64,000 nucleotides of DNA from Bacteroidia bacterium (GCA_030425285.1 JAUIAY010000001.1:668963-732962); one strand, 5' to 3'. Positions 45,008 to 54,229 are shown, numbered from the stretch's first letter. The notes: a model not told the origin generated them from the sequence alone. Translations and numbers: made by a program.

Positions 45008-46585
45008 TTAAATATAGTGTTCGTTTACCAATTCGATCACGCTTTCAACTGTAGGGATTTTAGCAATGCGTATATCCTTAAAATGTTTTTTGGCTTCTTT
45101 AGCGGTTGTTTCGCCTATGCAAAAAGCAATCAATTCGGCATTGTTTTCTTGTCTGTAGCTTTGTACTGTTGATGGACTATAGAACATAACGCCTTCAACA
45201 GAATCTTTGAGTTTCACCGCATCGAATTTCGTTTGATAGGCTTCTACTTCAGTAACCGATATATTGCTTTCTTCCAGAATACTTGGCAAGGCATCCAATC
45301 GGATATCGCTACAGAAGTAAGTTACTTCGGTTCCCTCAATGTATTCTACTAAATATTCCGCTAATTTTTTGGCGTTTTTTTCAGCATGTTTGACTGGCCC
45401 AATGCGGTTTTCAATCATGCGTTTGGTACGCCTACCTACACAGTAGATGTTTTCAAACTGTAATTCAGGCGCTGAAAAATTGTGCAATAAAGCTTCTACA
45501 GCATTTTTGCTGGTTATAACAACATTTTGAATCGGTTTTCTGATTACTTGAGGCTTTATTCGGTTCAAGCTAATTTTTACAAAGTCAGAACTGTCAACCG
45601 TAATATTTTCATGAAACAATTGCAACTGACTTTCAGTAAGTGTCTTGGTAGAATATATTTTTGTCTGTACATCAGAACGTTTAATGGCATCCATAAGGCG
45701 TTTACCACCGCGTTCGAGAATATAGTCAGCGCAATATTGTGCTATATTTTGATGCTTACCTAATTTTTCTGATCGTTTGACCTCGATTTTTTTAGAGCCA
45801 TCGGTACTTAATAAGACACCTTCAAAATGAACCTCATCCTCTTTAATTATAGCTAAAGCGCCAATAGGAGCTGTGCAACCACCTTCCAATTTGTTCAAAA
45901 ACTCTCGTTCAATTGTTGTGCATATTTCGGTTTCTTCATGATTGAGTTCAGAACAAATAGTGCGAATATCTTCATCTTCCTCAAGAGCAGTAATCATTAT
46001 AGCACCTTGTGCTGGCGCAGGAAGCATCCAATTTAGATTAATGGCATTTTTAGGACGAAGTCCAATACGACCAATACCCGCAGCAGCAAAAATAGCAGCG
46101 TTCCAATGTTCGTTGTCTTCCAATTTTTGCAATCTGGAATTTACATTGCCTCTTAAATTTTCAATGGTATGTGTAGGATACCTATTGAGCCATTGTGCAC
46201 GACGCCTTAAACTCCCAGTAGCTATAACAGCATCTTTAGCACTCAAAAACTCTTCATTATTTTTAAAAACCAGTGTGTCACGAACATTACCGCGCTTTAA
46301 AACTGCAGTTTGAACAATGCCTTTTGGCAAAAGTGTTGGAACGTCTTTGAGTGAATGAACCGCGATATCAATATCATGGTTGAGCATGGCAATATCCAAC
46401 GTTTTGGTAAAAATACCTGTAATGCCCAATTCGTAAAGGGGTTTATTTAAAACAATATCACCAGTAGACTTAACAGGAACCAATTCAGTTTTATGACCAA
46501 GTTGTTCTAGTTGTTGTTTTACGGTATTTGCTTGATACAATGCTAACTCACTATCGCGAGTTCCAATGCGAATAATTTTAGACAT
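45008..46585 (-). CDS. hemCD: Fused hydroxymethylbilane synthase and uroporphyrinogen-III synthase
   Basis: 525 residues, two enzymes in one chain. HemC (about 1-305) builds hydroxymethylbilane: IRIGTRDSELAL at the start, TGSLRRRAQW, and the cofactor-binding Cys237 in LEGGCTAPIG. HemD (about 325-525) closes the ring: VVITSKNAVEALLHNF, the IYCVGRRTKRMIE region and VMFYSPSTVQSYRQ. HemC alone is about 300 residues, so the extra 220 account for HemD. The start overlaps hemA by eight bases. The fusion would pass unstable hydroxymethylbilane directly to the next enzyme. Confidence 0.93.
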   Translation of the reverse strand: MSKIIRIGTRDSELALYQANTVKQQLEQLGHKTELVPVKSTGDIVLNKPLYELGITGIFTKTLDIAMLNHDIDIAVHSLKDVPTLLPKGIVQTAVLKRGNVRDTLVFKNNEEFLSAKDAVIATGSLRRRAQWLNRYPTHTIENLRGNVNSRLQKLEDNEHWNAAIFAAAGIGRIGLRPKNAINLNWMLPAPAQGAIMITALEEDEDIRTICSELNHEETEICTTIEREFLNKLEGGCTAPIGALAIIKEDEVHFEGVLLSTDGSKKIEVKRSEKLGKHQNIAQYCADYILERGGKRLMDAIKRSDVQTKIYSTKTLTESQLQLFHENITVDSSDFVKISLNRIKPQVIRKPIQNVVITSKNAVEALLHNFSAPELQFENIYCVGRRTKRMIENRIGPVKHAEKNAKKLAEYLVEYIEGTEVTYFCSDIRLDALPSILEESNISVTEVEAYQTKFDAVKLKDSVEGVMFYSPSTVQSYRQENNAELIAFCIGETTAKEAKKHFKDIRIAKIPTVESVIELVNEHYI

Positions 46586-47840
46586 GATTTACGGTTTCTT
46601 CAAGTTGAAACACTTTCTTAATGAGTTCTAAACTGTCGTCGGTAGAAATGGCATCATCCTTTAAATGGTGCGCAAAATGATTGGTTATTTTTTGGATGAT
46701 ATTGTTACTTATTATTTCAGCTTGTTCCTCGTTAAAGTTAGCCAATTTTTTTCGTTGTGTATCAAGCTCCAAAGTTTTAAAATCTTCCAATCTGTTTTTT
46801 AAGGCCTTTATAGTTGGCGCAAATTTTCGGGTTTCCAGCCAAGCATTGAATTCCGTTTCAATTTCGGTAATAATGTTTTCGGCTAATGGAATATCTTGTT
46901 TTCTTTTTTCTAAAGTATCATCGGTTATTTGAGATAAATAATCTAAATGAACCAAGGTGACATTTTCCAATTCTGTGACATTTTCGTCAACATTTTTAGG
47001 GATGGACAAATCCAAAATCAATAGGTCTTTTTGATTTTGAATAATGTGCTTGTCAACAGTTGGCAATTGCGCACCTGTTGCCACAATAAGAATGTCAGAA
47101 GCATTTATTTCTTCTTGTAGGCTACTATAATCTTTAACAGTTAGATTAAACTTTCCAGCAATCTCCTCTGCTTTGTTTTTGGTACGGTTTATTAGGGTAA
47201 TATGTGGATTTTGGGTGTGTTTCACCAAGTTTTCACAGGTGTTTCGGCCTATTTTCCCTGTTCCAAATAGCAAGATATTTTTGCTTGAAATATCTTTTAC
47301 GTTATTTAAGATATATTGAACCGATGCAAAAGAAACTGAAGTAGCACCAGTAGAAATATTGGTTTCCGTTTTAATACGCTTGCTAGATTGAATAACGGCA
47401 TTAATCAATCGCTCCATAAAGGCATTCAATAAATCGCATTTTTTGGAAGCAATGGCAGATTGCTTAAGTTGACCAATAATTTCGAAATCGCCTAAAATTT
47501 GACTATCCAAACCAGAACCTACTCTGAAAATATGAGAAATAGCATCCTTGCCTTTAAAAACGAACGCTACTTTTTGAAACTCTTCAACGGTACCTTTGGT
47601 ATTCTCGCAAAGCAATTTAATAAGTTGGTAAGGGTGTTGCGCAAATCCATAAATTTCTGTTCGGTTACAGGTTGAAATAACAACTGTACTCTCAATCCCT
47701 TCATTTTTAGCTTGTTGCAGAAGGTTTGATTTGGCTTCTGTGTCCAAACTAAAATGTCCGCGGATTTCAGCATCGGCTTTTTTGTAACTTAAGCCAATGG
47801 CATAAAATGAATTGCCTTTAGAAATATTGTATTGCTTCAT
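46578..47840 (-). CDS. hemA: Glutamyl-tRNA reductase
   Basis: 420 residues from the Met at 47840 (MKQYNISKGN); an in-frame Met at 47867 adds nine residues without family support. First committed step of C5 heme synthesis. The catalytic Cys is in VVISTCNRTEIYGF, and the NADPH-binding part is ILLFGTGKIGRNTCENL. The partner gene hemL is not in the window. It heads the minus-strand heme operon and is divergent from the AraC regulator, about 160 bases apart. Confidence 0.95.
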   Translation of the reverse strand: MKQYNISKGNSFYAIGLSYKKADAEIRGHFSLDTEAKSNLLQQAKNEGIESTVVISTCNRTEIYGFAQHPYQLIKLLCENTKGTVEEFQKVAFVFKGKDAISHIFRVGSGLDSQILGDFEIIGQLKQSAIASKKCDLLNAFMERLINAVIQSSKRIKTETNISTGATSVSFASVQYILNNVKDISSKNILLFGTGKIGRNTCENLVKHTQNPHITLINRTKNKAEEIAGKFNLTVKDYSSLQEEINASDILIVATGAQLPTVDKHIIQNQKDLLILDLSIPKNVDENVTELENVTLVHLDYLSQITDDTLEKRKQDIPLAENIITEIETEFNAWLETRKFAPTIKALKNRLEDFKTLELDTQRKKLANFNEEQAEIISNNIIQKITNHFAHHLKDDAISTDDSLELIKKVFQLEETVNHV

Positions 47841-47966
47841 GTACCTGATCAGGATATTGCCAAGCAAAAATAGAATGCTAGATGCTATAAAAATAACGCC
47901 AAAAGAACTTTTAATATCGCTTGTAGTTTTTTCGATAGTATTTTTATAATAATATGATAAAAGTCA

Positions 47967-47974
47967 TACTTTTG
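47967..47974 (+). promoter_or_regulatory. Promoter -7 element of the AraC regulator
   Basis: TACTTTTG, a perfect TAnnTTTG, 27 bases before the TTG start at 48002, inside the hemA-AraC divergent intergenic region. Confidence 0.5.
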
Positions 47975-48001
47975 CAGTAATCATAACACATTTGGAATAA
48001 T

Positions 48002-48934
48002 TTGTTTAGAATTATTCTAAATAATAATATTTTTAGATTGGAAAATGAACAATTAAAAAATATCGCGAAAGGTTCTTTTGATGAAACCGAAGTTGATGAT
48101 GGCTTTAAAGTATTAACCTTTAAAAATGAAAGCCCTGAAGTTAAAACCGTTGAACGTGATATTGACAGTAGTCATATTCAGTTTCATTTTTGTGTGAAGG
48201 GGAATTGTGCTTTTCAGTTTAATCAAGGGACTTATACATTGTCCATACAGGAGGAAACATCATTATTGTTATACAATCCACAAAGGGATTTGCCCATTCA
48301 TTTGGATGTCAATCCAAATTCGTGGATGGTTTCCTTGGTAATTTCAATTAAAAAATTCCATAGACTGTTCTCACAGGAGGCTGATTATATTACTTTTTTA
48401 AGTGATGATAATCGTGACAAAAAGTATTACAAAGATGGAATAATATCGCCATCTATGACGATTGTACTTAATCAATTAATCAATTTCAATCTTAATAGCT
48501 CCATTAAGAACCTATATTTTAAAGGCAAGGCTTATGAGTTATTGAGTTTGTTTTTTAACCGAACGGAAGAAGGCAGTGTTGAGCAATGTCCCTTTTTAGC
48601 CGACGAAGCCAATGTGATTAAGATCAGAAAAGCCAAGGATATTATTATAGCTAGAATGGCAGAACCACCAACCTTGCAGGAATTGGCAGACGAAATTCAG
48701 TTAAGTCTTAAAAAATTAAAAGAAGGGTTCAAAGAAATTTATGGCGATTCGGTTTTTAGTTTTTTGTTTGATTATAAAATGGAAGTCGCCCGAAAATTAT
48801 TGGAATCAGGTGACCACAATGTCAATGAAGTCGGTTTGCGAGTAGGTTATAGTACAGCGAGCCATTTTATAGCAGCATTTAAAAAGAAATATGGTACTAC
48901 ACCTAAAAAGTATATTATGTCTTTATCGTCATAA
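48002..48934 (+). CDS. AraC family transcriptional regulator next to heme genes
   Basis: 310 residues if it begins at the TTG at 48002; no in-frame ATG exists for the first 100 codons, and a second TTG at 48038 is the alternative. The N-terminal part (about 40-150) is cupin-like (IQFHFCVKGNCAFQFNQG). The C-terminal AraC double helix-turn-helix is at about 210-308 (LQELADEIQLSLKKLKEGFK, then VGYSTASHFIAAFKKKYG). A Cys-Pro dipeptide (Cys196) lies in EQCPFLADE between the domains; CP motifs can bind heme. Position between hemA (divergent) and hemH (12 bases downstream) suggests control of heme synthesis by heme or iron; inference. Confidence 0.88.
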   Translation: MFRIILNNNIFRLENEQLKNIAKGSFDETEVDDGFKVLTFKNESPEVKTVERDIDSSHIQFHFCVKGNCAFQFNQGTYTLSIQEETSLLLYNPQRDLPIHLDVNPNSWMVSLVISIKKFHRLFSQEADYITFLSDDNRDKKYYKDGIISPSMTIVLNQLINFNLNSSIKNLYFKGKAYELLSLFFNRTEEGSVEQCPFLADEANVIKIRKAKDIIIARMAEPPTLQELADEIQLSLKKLKEGFKEIYGDSVFSFLFDYKMEVARKLLESGDHNVNEVGLRVGYSTASHFIAAFKKKYGTTPKKYIMSLSS

Positions 48935-48946
48935 TTAAAAAAGTAA

Positions 48947-49981
48947 ATGAAAGGAATATTATTAGTAAATCTCGGGTCTCCAGATAGTCCCAATCCCAAA
49001 GACGTCAAAAAATATCTTGGAGAATTTTTAATGGATGAACGCGTGATTGATGTGCCGCTTTGGGCTAGAAACCTTTTAGTAAAAGGCATTATTTTGAATA
49101 CAAGGCCAAAAGCTTCGGCTGCAGCCTATAAAAAGATTTGGTGGGAAGAAGGCTCTCCACTTATAGTCATATCTGAACGATTACAGCAGAAAGTCCAAAA
49201 ACAAGTTGAATTCCCTGTAGCGTTGGCGATGCGTTATGGCAGCATGACCATTAAAAAAGGGCTTCAGGAATTGGTTGATAAAGGAGTTGATGAGGTTCTG
49301 CTAATTCCATTATATCCACAATTTGCTATGGCAACCACCGAAACTATTTTGGTATTGACTAAAGAAGTTCGCGAGGCGCATTTTCCTGATTTAACGATTA
49401 CCGATTTACCAGCTTTCTACAATAAGCCTGAATATATTGAGGTACTGTCAAATTCAATAAAACACCATCTAAAAGATAAAAATTTTGACCACTTATTGTT
49501 TTCGTATCATGGCGTTCCAGAACGTCATATTCGAAAAAGCGATGTTACCAAATCACACTGTAAGATTGATGGGAGTTGTTGTGCAACCCCTTCAAAGGCA
49601 CATGAGTTTTGCTACAGGCATCAATGTTTTGAAGTGACACGTTTGGTTGCCGAAAAGCTAAATTTAAAGGAAGGAAGCTATTCATCCAGTTTTCAATCGC
49701 GTTTAGGTTTTGATCCTTGGTTATTGCCCTATACTGACAGAACTATTGAGCGTTTGGGTAAAGATGGTATCAAAAATATGGCCATTGTTACACCGGCTTT
49801 TGTGAGTGATTGCTTGGAAACGTTAGAAGAAATCGCCATGGAAGGTCAAGAAATTTTCCATGAAATGGGCGGAAACGAGTTTACGACTGTTCCTTGTTTA
49901 AATAATGACGATGCATGGGTTGGGATATTAGCGAAATGGATAAACGAATGGGCAACTTCCCAAACTGTAGTGTCTGAATGA
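48947..49981 (+). CDS. hemH: Ferrochelatase
   Basis: 344 residues. Inserts ferrous iron into protoporphyrin IX (or coproporphyrin). The N-terminus GILLVNLGSPDSP and the metal-binding His188 in LFSYHGVPERHI are conserved. A segment with five cysteines (Cys205, 211, 212, 222, 227; HCKIDGSCCATPSKAHEFCY) could carry an iron-sulfur cluster, as in some ferrochelatases, though ligand spacing was not tested. It overlaps the MATE gene by four bases. Confidence 0.95.
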   Translation: MKGILLVNLGSPDSPNPKDVKKYLGEFLMDERVIDVPLWARNLLVKGIILNTRPKASAAAYKKIWWEEGSPLIVISERLQQKVQKQVEFPVALAMRYGSMTIKKGLQELVDKGVDEVLLIPLYPQFAMATTETILVLTKEVREAHFPDLTITDLPAFYNKPEYIEVLSNSIKHHLKDKNFDHLLFSYHGVPERHIRKSDVTKSHCKIDGSCCATPSKAHEFCYRHQCFEVTRLVAEKLNLKEGSYSSSFQSRLGFDPWLLPYTDRTIERLGKDGIKNMAIVTPAFVSDCLETLEEIAMEGQEIFHEMGGNEFTTVPCLNNDDAWVGILAKWINEWATSQTVVSE

Positions 49982-51327
49982 AAAAAACAACTTCAGTAGA
50001 TTTAGGAACTGAATCAATTGGTAAACTACTTATCAAACAAGCTGTCCCAGCTTCCATAGGGATTCTGGTGATGTCTCTAAATATTTTGGTTGACACCATT
50101 TTTGTTGGTAACTGGATTGGCTCAACAGCTATTGCTGCCATAAATGTAGTGCTGCCTGTATCGTTCTTTATTGCTGCGCTAGGTATGAGTATTGGTGTTG
50201 GCGGTTCTTCAATAATTTCTAGGGCTTTAGGAGCTAATGATAAAAACAAAGCATTAAAGACATTTGGCAATCAGTTAACGTTGACACTTTTGCTAACGGT
50301 TACGATGATAACCTTTGGTTTGTATTATGTAAATGATATTATTCCAGCATTTGGAGGAAAGGGATCTATTTTCGAACCAGCAAAAATCTATTATAAAATT
50401 GTTTTGTACGGAGTACCTTTTCTGGCTTTGTGCATGATGGGCAATACCGTTATTCGAGCCGAGGGAAAACCCAAGTTTGCGATGTATGCCATGATGATTC
50501 CATCAGTTGGGAATTTACTTTTAGATTATCTTCTTATTAATGTTTTAGATTTTGGGATGGCAGGTGCTGCTTGGGCAACAACGGGTTCGTATTTGTTATG
50601 TTTTGCATTCATTTTATGGTTTTTCCTTTCAGAAAATTCAGAATTAAAAATTAAATGGCATCATTTTGGACTCAACATTCCAGTAGTGAAGGAAATTAGC
50701 TCTTTGGGTTTCGTAACCTTGGCAAGACAAGCTGTGGTAAGCATTACCTATTTGTTTATGAACAATATTTTGTTTGAATTGGGAGGTGAAACTTCGGTAA
50801 CGGCTTATGCCATTGTTGGCCGTATGCTTATGTTTGCCTTGTTTCCTGTTTATGGTATCACCCAAGGCTTTTTGCCAATAGCTGGGTTTAACTATGGCGC
50901 TCAACAATATGATCGTGTTAGGGAAACAATCAATACAGCCATTAAATATGCTGTAGTATTGGCGACGTTGGTTTTTGTCGTGCTGATGATTTTTCCAGAA
51001 GCCATTACAAAAATGTTTACATCAAATACTAATGTGATTTCTGAAACGCCAAGCGCCATGCGCTGGGTATTTGCAGCAACACCTATAATTGCTTGGCAAC
51101 TCATTGGCGCAGCCTATTTTCAAGCTATTGGAAAAGCGACACCTGCGTTGTTGTTGACATTGACTAGGCAAGGATTTTTCTTCATACCATTAATTTTAAT
51201 TTTACCAATTTTTTATGGAGAATTAGGAGTGTGGATGTCATTCCCAATTGCCGATGTTTTGGCAACCATTGTAACAGGTTATTTTTTAAATAGAGAAATC
51301 AGATTAAATTTACGTAACCAATCTTAA
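49978..51327 (+). CDS. MATE family efflux transporter
   Basis: 449 residues with about 12 hydrophobic helices and the two-fold MATE layout (VPASIGILVMSLNILVDTIF near the N-terminus; the second half starts near SLGFVTLARQAVVSITYLFM). Exports organic cations by sodium or proton exchange. It overlaps hemH by four bases and is followed six bases later by the HemJ-like gene, so it is part of the heme operon. Export of porphyrins or a heme-related toxin is possible; the substrate is not known. Confidence 0.9.
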   Translation: MKKTTSVDLGTESIGKLLIKQAVPASIGILVMSLNILVDTIFVGNWIGSTAIAAINVVLPVSFFIAALGMSIGVGGSSIISRALGANDKNKALKTFGNQLTLTLLLTVTMITFGLYYVNDIIPAFGGKGSIFEPAKIYYKIVLYGVPFLALCMMGNTVIRAEGKPKFAMYAMMIPSVGNLLLDYLLINVLDFGMAGAAWATTGSYLLCFAFILWFFLSENSELKIKWHHFGLNIPVVKEISSLGFVTLARQAVVSITYLFMNNILFELGGETSVTAYAIVGRMLMFALFPVYGITQGFLPIAGFNYGAQQYDRVRETINTAIKYAVVLATLVFVVLMIFPEAITKMFTSNTNVISETPSAMRWVFAATPIIAWQLIGAAYFQAIGKATPALLLTLTRQGFFFIPLILILPIFYGELGVWMSFPIADVLATIVTGYFLNREIRLNLRNQS

Positions 51328-51333
51328 TGGTTT

Positions 51334-51882
51334 ATGGAATATTACAATTATATCAAATCGCTTCACTTAATTTTTGTCATAACCTGGTTTGCTGGTCTAT
51401 TTTACATACCCAGATTGTTTGTGTACCAAATCGAAGCTTTTCATAAACCATCGCCTGAAAAAGAAATTCTAGGAAAGCAGTTAAAACTTATGGCAAAGCG
51501 TTTGTGGAATATCATTACTTGGCCATCAGCTATTTTGGCAACCGCTTTTGCTATTTGGCTGTTGATTTTAATACCATCTTGGTTACAACAGCCTTGGATG
51601 CACGTCAAATTAGGGTTTGTTGTTTTATTGATTGCTTACCATCTAAAAACCCATCAGTTTTACAAACAGTTACAGCGCGATGATGTTCGTAAAACATCAA
51701 ACTTTATGAGGCTATGGAATGAAGGTGCTACCTTTATTTTGTTTGCAGTTGTGTTTTTAGTGATTTTAAAAAGTGCTTTTAATTGGATTTTTGGAGTTGT
51801 AGGTATTTTTGTTTTGGGTATGTTACTGATGCTTGGGTTTAAAATCTACAAAAACATTCGAAGTAAAAATCCAGATGCCTAA
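51334..51882 (+). CDS. hemJ: HemJ-like protoporphyrinogen IX oxidase
   Basis: 182 residues, membrane protein with four or five helices. Matches the HemJ (UPF0093/CopD-like) family: conserved His11 in SLHLIFVITWFAGLFY, RLWNIITWPSAI, and Lys92 in WMHVKLGF. HemJ oxidises protoporphyrinogen IX to protoporphyrin IX. No hemG or hemY is in the window, so this gene would supply that step. It is longer than the usual ~145-180 residues by a C-terminal helix. Operon with hemH and the MATE gene. Confidence 0.85.
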   Translation: MEYYNYIKSLHLIFVITWFAGLFYIPRLFVYQIEAFHKPSPEKEILGKQLKLMAKRLWNIITWPSAILATAFAIWLLILIPSWLQQPWMHVKLGFVVLLIAYHLKTHQFYKQLQRDDVRKTSNFMRLWNEGATFILFAVVFLVILKSAFNWIFGVVGIFVLGMLLMLGFKIYKNIRSKNPDA

Positions 51883-51930
51883 ATGTATTGGCTTGATTAT
51901 TGCTATATTTAGGCAACTACAAAAACATTT

Positions 51931-53388
51931 ATGAAGTTAGGGAAACTCTCTTTACGATTTCGCATTTTCATTGCTATGATTCTATTGGTGCTATTAGCTT
52001 CGGTTCTTATAGCTGGTGTTACCATTTATCAATATAATGAAGAAGCGCGTGACTACCATCAGGATAGGTTAGAACGCAAGGAGGAGAATATCCGAGCAAG
52101 TATTGAGTATACCATAAAAGAGACTACCTATCTTGTGACTACCGAGAATATGCCTCTTATTTTCAAGGAGGAAATTTATGAGATAGCTACAGTGCATAAT
52201 ATGGAAATCAATCTTTATGATTTGGAAGGAGGTTTAATAAAATCATCTAAAGCTAGTTTTGCTGCCGATTCTATACCAAGATGCTTGGATGCCAATATCT
52301 TAAACACGGTTTCCAACACACTGGATCACAGATATGTTAATAAAACCATAGAAAACGAAGAAGGTTATCTGTCGTCCTATTCCATTATAACGGATAAAAA
52401 ATTTAAACCTCTGGCTATTTTAAATTTGCATTATTTAGAAAACGACGATTTTTTAAATAAAGAGCTTAACGAGTTTTTAGAACGTTTAAGCTATGCTTAT
52501 GTGGTTATGTTAATTATGGCTGTGGTGCTGGCCTATTTTCTTTCAAAATACATTACCAAATCACTAAAAACGGTTAGTGATTTTATTAGCAAAACCCGTT
52601 TTGAGAAGCGAAATGAAAAAATAGACATTGGAGCTTCAAGTGAAGAAATAGATGCACTTATTAACTCTTACAACAGCATGATTGATGAGTTGGAAGAAAG
52701 TGCTGTGAAGTTGGCAACCAGTGAGCGTGAACAGGCTTGGCGCGAAATGGCCAAACAAGTTGCCCACGAAATCAAGAATCCGTTAACACCTATGCGATTG
52801 AGTGTCCAAAGTTTTCAACGAAAATTTGACCCAACCGATGAGAATATTACCAATAAGGTTGACGAATTCAGTAAAACTTTGATTCAGCAAATTGACACTA
52901 TGAGTTCCATAGCTTCGGCTTTTTCCAACTTTGCCAAAATGCCTGCGCAACAAAATGAAACCCTTAATGTGGTAAAAATTGTCAAGCTGGCTTTGGATAT
53001 ATTTAATGAAGACTACATTGTTTTCAAAGCTAGTGATGAACAGGTTATTGCCAAGTTCGATAGGACCCAGTTAATAAGAGTTGTTACTAATTTAGTGAAA
53101 AACGGCATTCAGGCGTTTCCGGAAAACAGCAATAAAACACCACAGATAATTGTGGAGGTTAATAGTGAAGGCAATATGGTAAATATTATTGTTTCTGATA
53201 ATGGCAGAGGTATTTCAGAAAAAAATAAATCCAAAATATTTGAGCCAAAGTTCACCACCAAAACTAGTGGCATGGGATTAGGATTAGCCATGGTAAAAAA
53301 TATTGTGGAAACTTATAACGGAAATATTACCTTTACATCGCAAGAAGGCGTAGGTACAACCTTTAAAGTTACCTTCCCAAAAGAATAG
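51931..53388 (+). CDS. Sensor histidine kinase, NtrY-like
   Basis: 485 residues. Transmembrane helices at about 12-31 and 186-206 enclose a periplasmic sensor domain. Then come a HAMP linker (about 207-265), a HisKA domain with phospho-acceptor His279 (VAHEIKNPLTPMRLSVQ), and a HATPase with NGIQAF, DNGRGI and GMGLGLAM. The HEIKNPLTP form is typical of NtrY-type kinases. No response regulator is adjacent, so its partner lies elsewhere. The start is 48 bases past hemJ; cotranscription is possible. Confidence 0.9.
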   Translation: MKLGKLSLRFRIFIAMILLVLLASVLIAGVTIYQYNEEARDYHQDRLERKEENIRASIEYTIKETTYLVTTENMPLIFKEEIYEIATVHNMEINLYDLEGGLIKSSKASFAADSIPRCLDANILNTVSNTLDHRYVNKTIENEEGYLSSYSIITDKKFKPLAILNLHYLENDDFLNKELNEFLERLSYAYVVMLIMAVVLAYFLSKYITKSLKTVSDFISKTRFEKRNEKIDIGASSEEIDALINSYNSMIDELEESAVKLATSEREQAWREMAKQVAHEIKNPLTPMRLSVQSFQRKFDPTDENITNKVDEFSKTLIQQIDTMSSIASAFSNFAKMPAQQNETLNVVKIVKLALDIFNEDYIVFKASDEQVIAKFDRTQLIRVVTNLVKNGIQAFPENSNKTPQIIVEVNSEGNMVNIIVSDNGRGISEKNKSKIFEPKFTTKTSGMGLGLAMVKNIVETYNGNITFTSQEGVGTTFKVTFPKE

Positions 53389-53394
53389 CATAAT

Positions 53395-53420
53395 TGTCAT
53401 TCCTGCAAAGGCAGGAATCC
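53395..53420 (+). repeat. Dispersed TGTCAT-type repeat, copy 3
   Basis: Reads TGTCATTCCTGCAAAGGCAG and continues GAATCC. The perfect stem ATTCCTGC / GCAGGAAT forms a hairpin in the gap between the sensor kinase and the enoyl-CoA hydratase. Same family as 40470 and 44973. Confidence 0.6.
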
Positions 53421-53436
53421 AAAAACAAAATCAAAA

Positions 53437-54219
53437 ATGGCGTACGAAAACATCTTATCAAAAACAGAAAACGGTATAAACTACATCACCATTAACAGAC
53501 CCAATAAATTGAACGCGCTCAACAAAGCAACCATTCAAGAATTGCATGATGCTTTTGAAGCTGCTGATTCTGACAAAGACGTTAAGGTTATCATTGTGAC
53601 TGGTAGAGGTGAAAAAGCATTTGTAGCTGGTGCTGATATTTCTGAATTTGCCGATTTTGATGTTGAAAATGGCGGCAAACTGGCAGCCAAAGGTCAGGAA
53701 TTGTTATTTGATTTTGTTGAAAATTTGGGTACGCCTGTAATTGCTGCTGTAAATGGCTTTGCATTGGGTGGTGGTTTGGAATTGGCAATGGCTTGTCATT
53801 TTAGAGTGGCTAGCGACAATGCCAGAATGGGATTGCCTGAAGTATCATTGGGTGTCATTCCTGGATATGGTGGTACGCAGCGTTTACCACAGTTGGTTGG
53901 TAAGGGTCGTGCTATGGAACTAGTAATGACTGCTGGGATGATTGATGCCCAAACAGCCCATAGCTACGGATTGGTAAATCATGTAACCTCACAAGAAGAG
54001 CTAATTCCTTTAGCCGAAAAAATTGCGAGTAAGATTATGAGGAACTCCTCGGTTGCCATTAAAGGGGCTATCAAAGCCGTTAATGCCAATTTCCAAGATG
54101 GTGTAAATGGTTTTGATGTTGAAATTTCAGAATTTGGAAACTGTTTTGGTACAGCCGATTTTAAAGAAGGCACCACAGCATTTTTAGAAAAACGCCAAGC
54201 AGATTTTCCAGGAGAATAA
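53437..54219 (+). CDS. Enoyl-CoA hydratase/isomerase
   Basis: 260 residues, usual crotonase length. Hydrates trans-2-enoyl-CoA in fatty acid degradation. The oxyanion-hole segments are FVAGADISEFADF and ALGGGLELAMACHFRVA, and both catalytic Glu positions are kept (the Glu in GGLELA and the one in LPEVSLGVIPGYGGTQRL). The substrate chain length is not readable. It appears monocistronic, between two repeat elements. Confidence 0.93.
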   Translation: MAYENILSKTENGINYITINRPNKLNALNKATIQELHDAFEAADSDKDVKVIIVTGRGEKAFVAGADISEFADFDVENGGKLAAKGQELLFDFVENLGTPVIAAVNGFALGGGLELAMACHFRVASDNARMGLPEVSLGVIPGYGGTQRLPQLVGKGRAMELVMTAGMIDAQTAHSYGLVNHVTSQEELIPLAEKIASKIMRNSSVAIKGAIKAVNANFQDGVNGFDVEISEFGNCFGTADFKEGTTAFLEKRQADFPGE

Positions 54220-54229
54220 ATTATAGTTT

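Noticed and set aside
45942-46313. 123-codon plus-strand ORF opposite hemCD
   Set aside because: Antisense to a strongly conserved HemC coding region; composition is that of a shadow frame.
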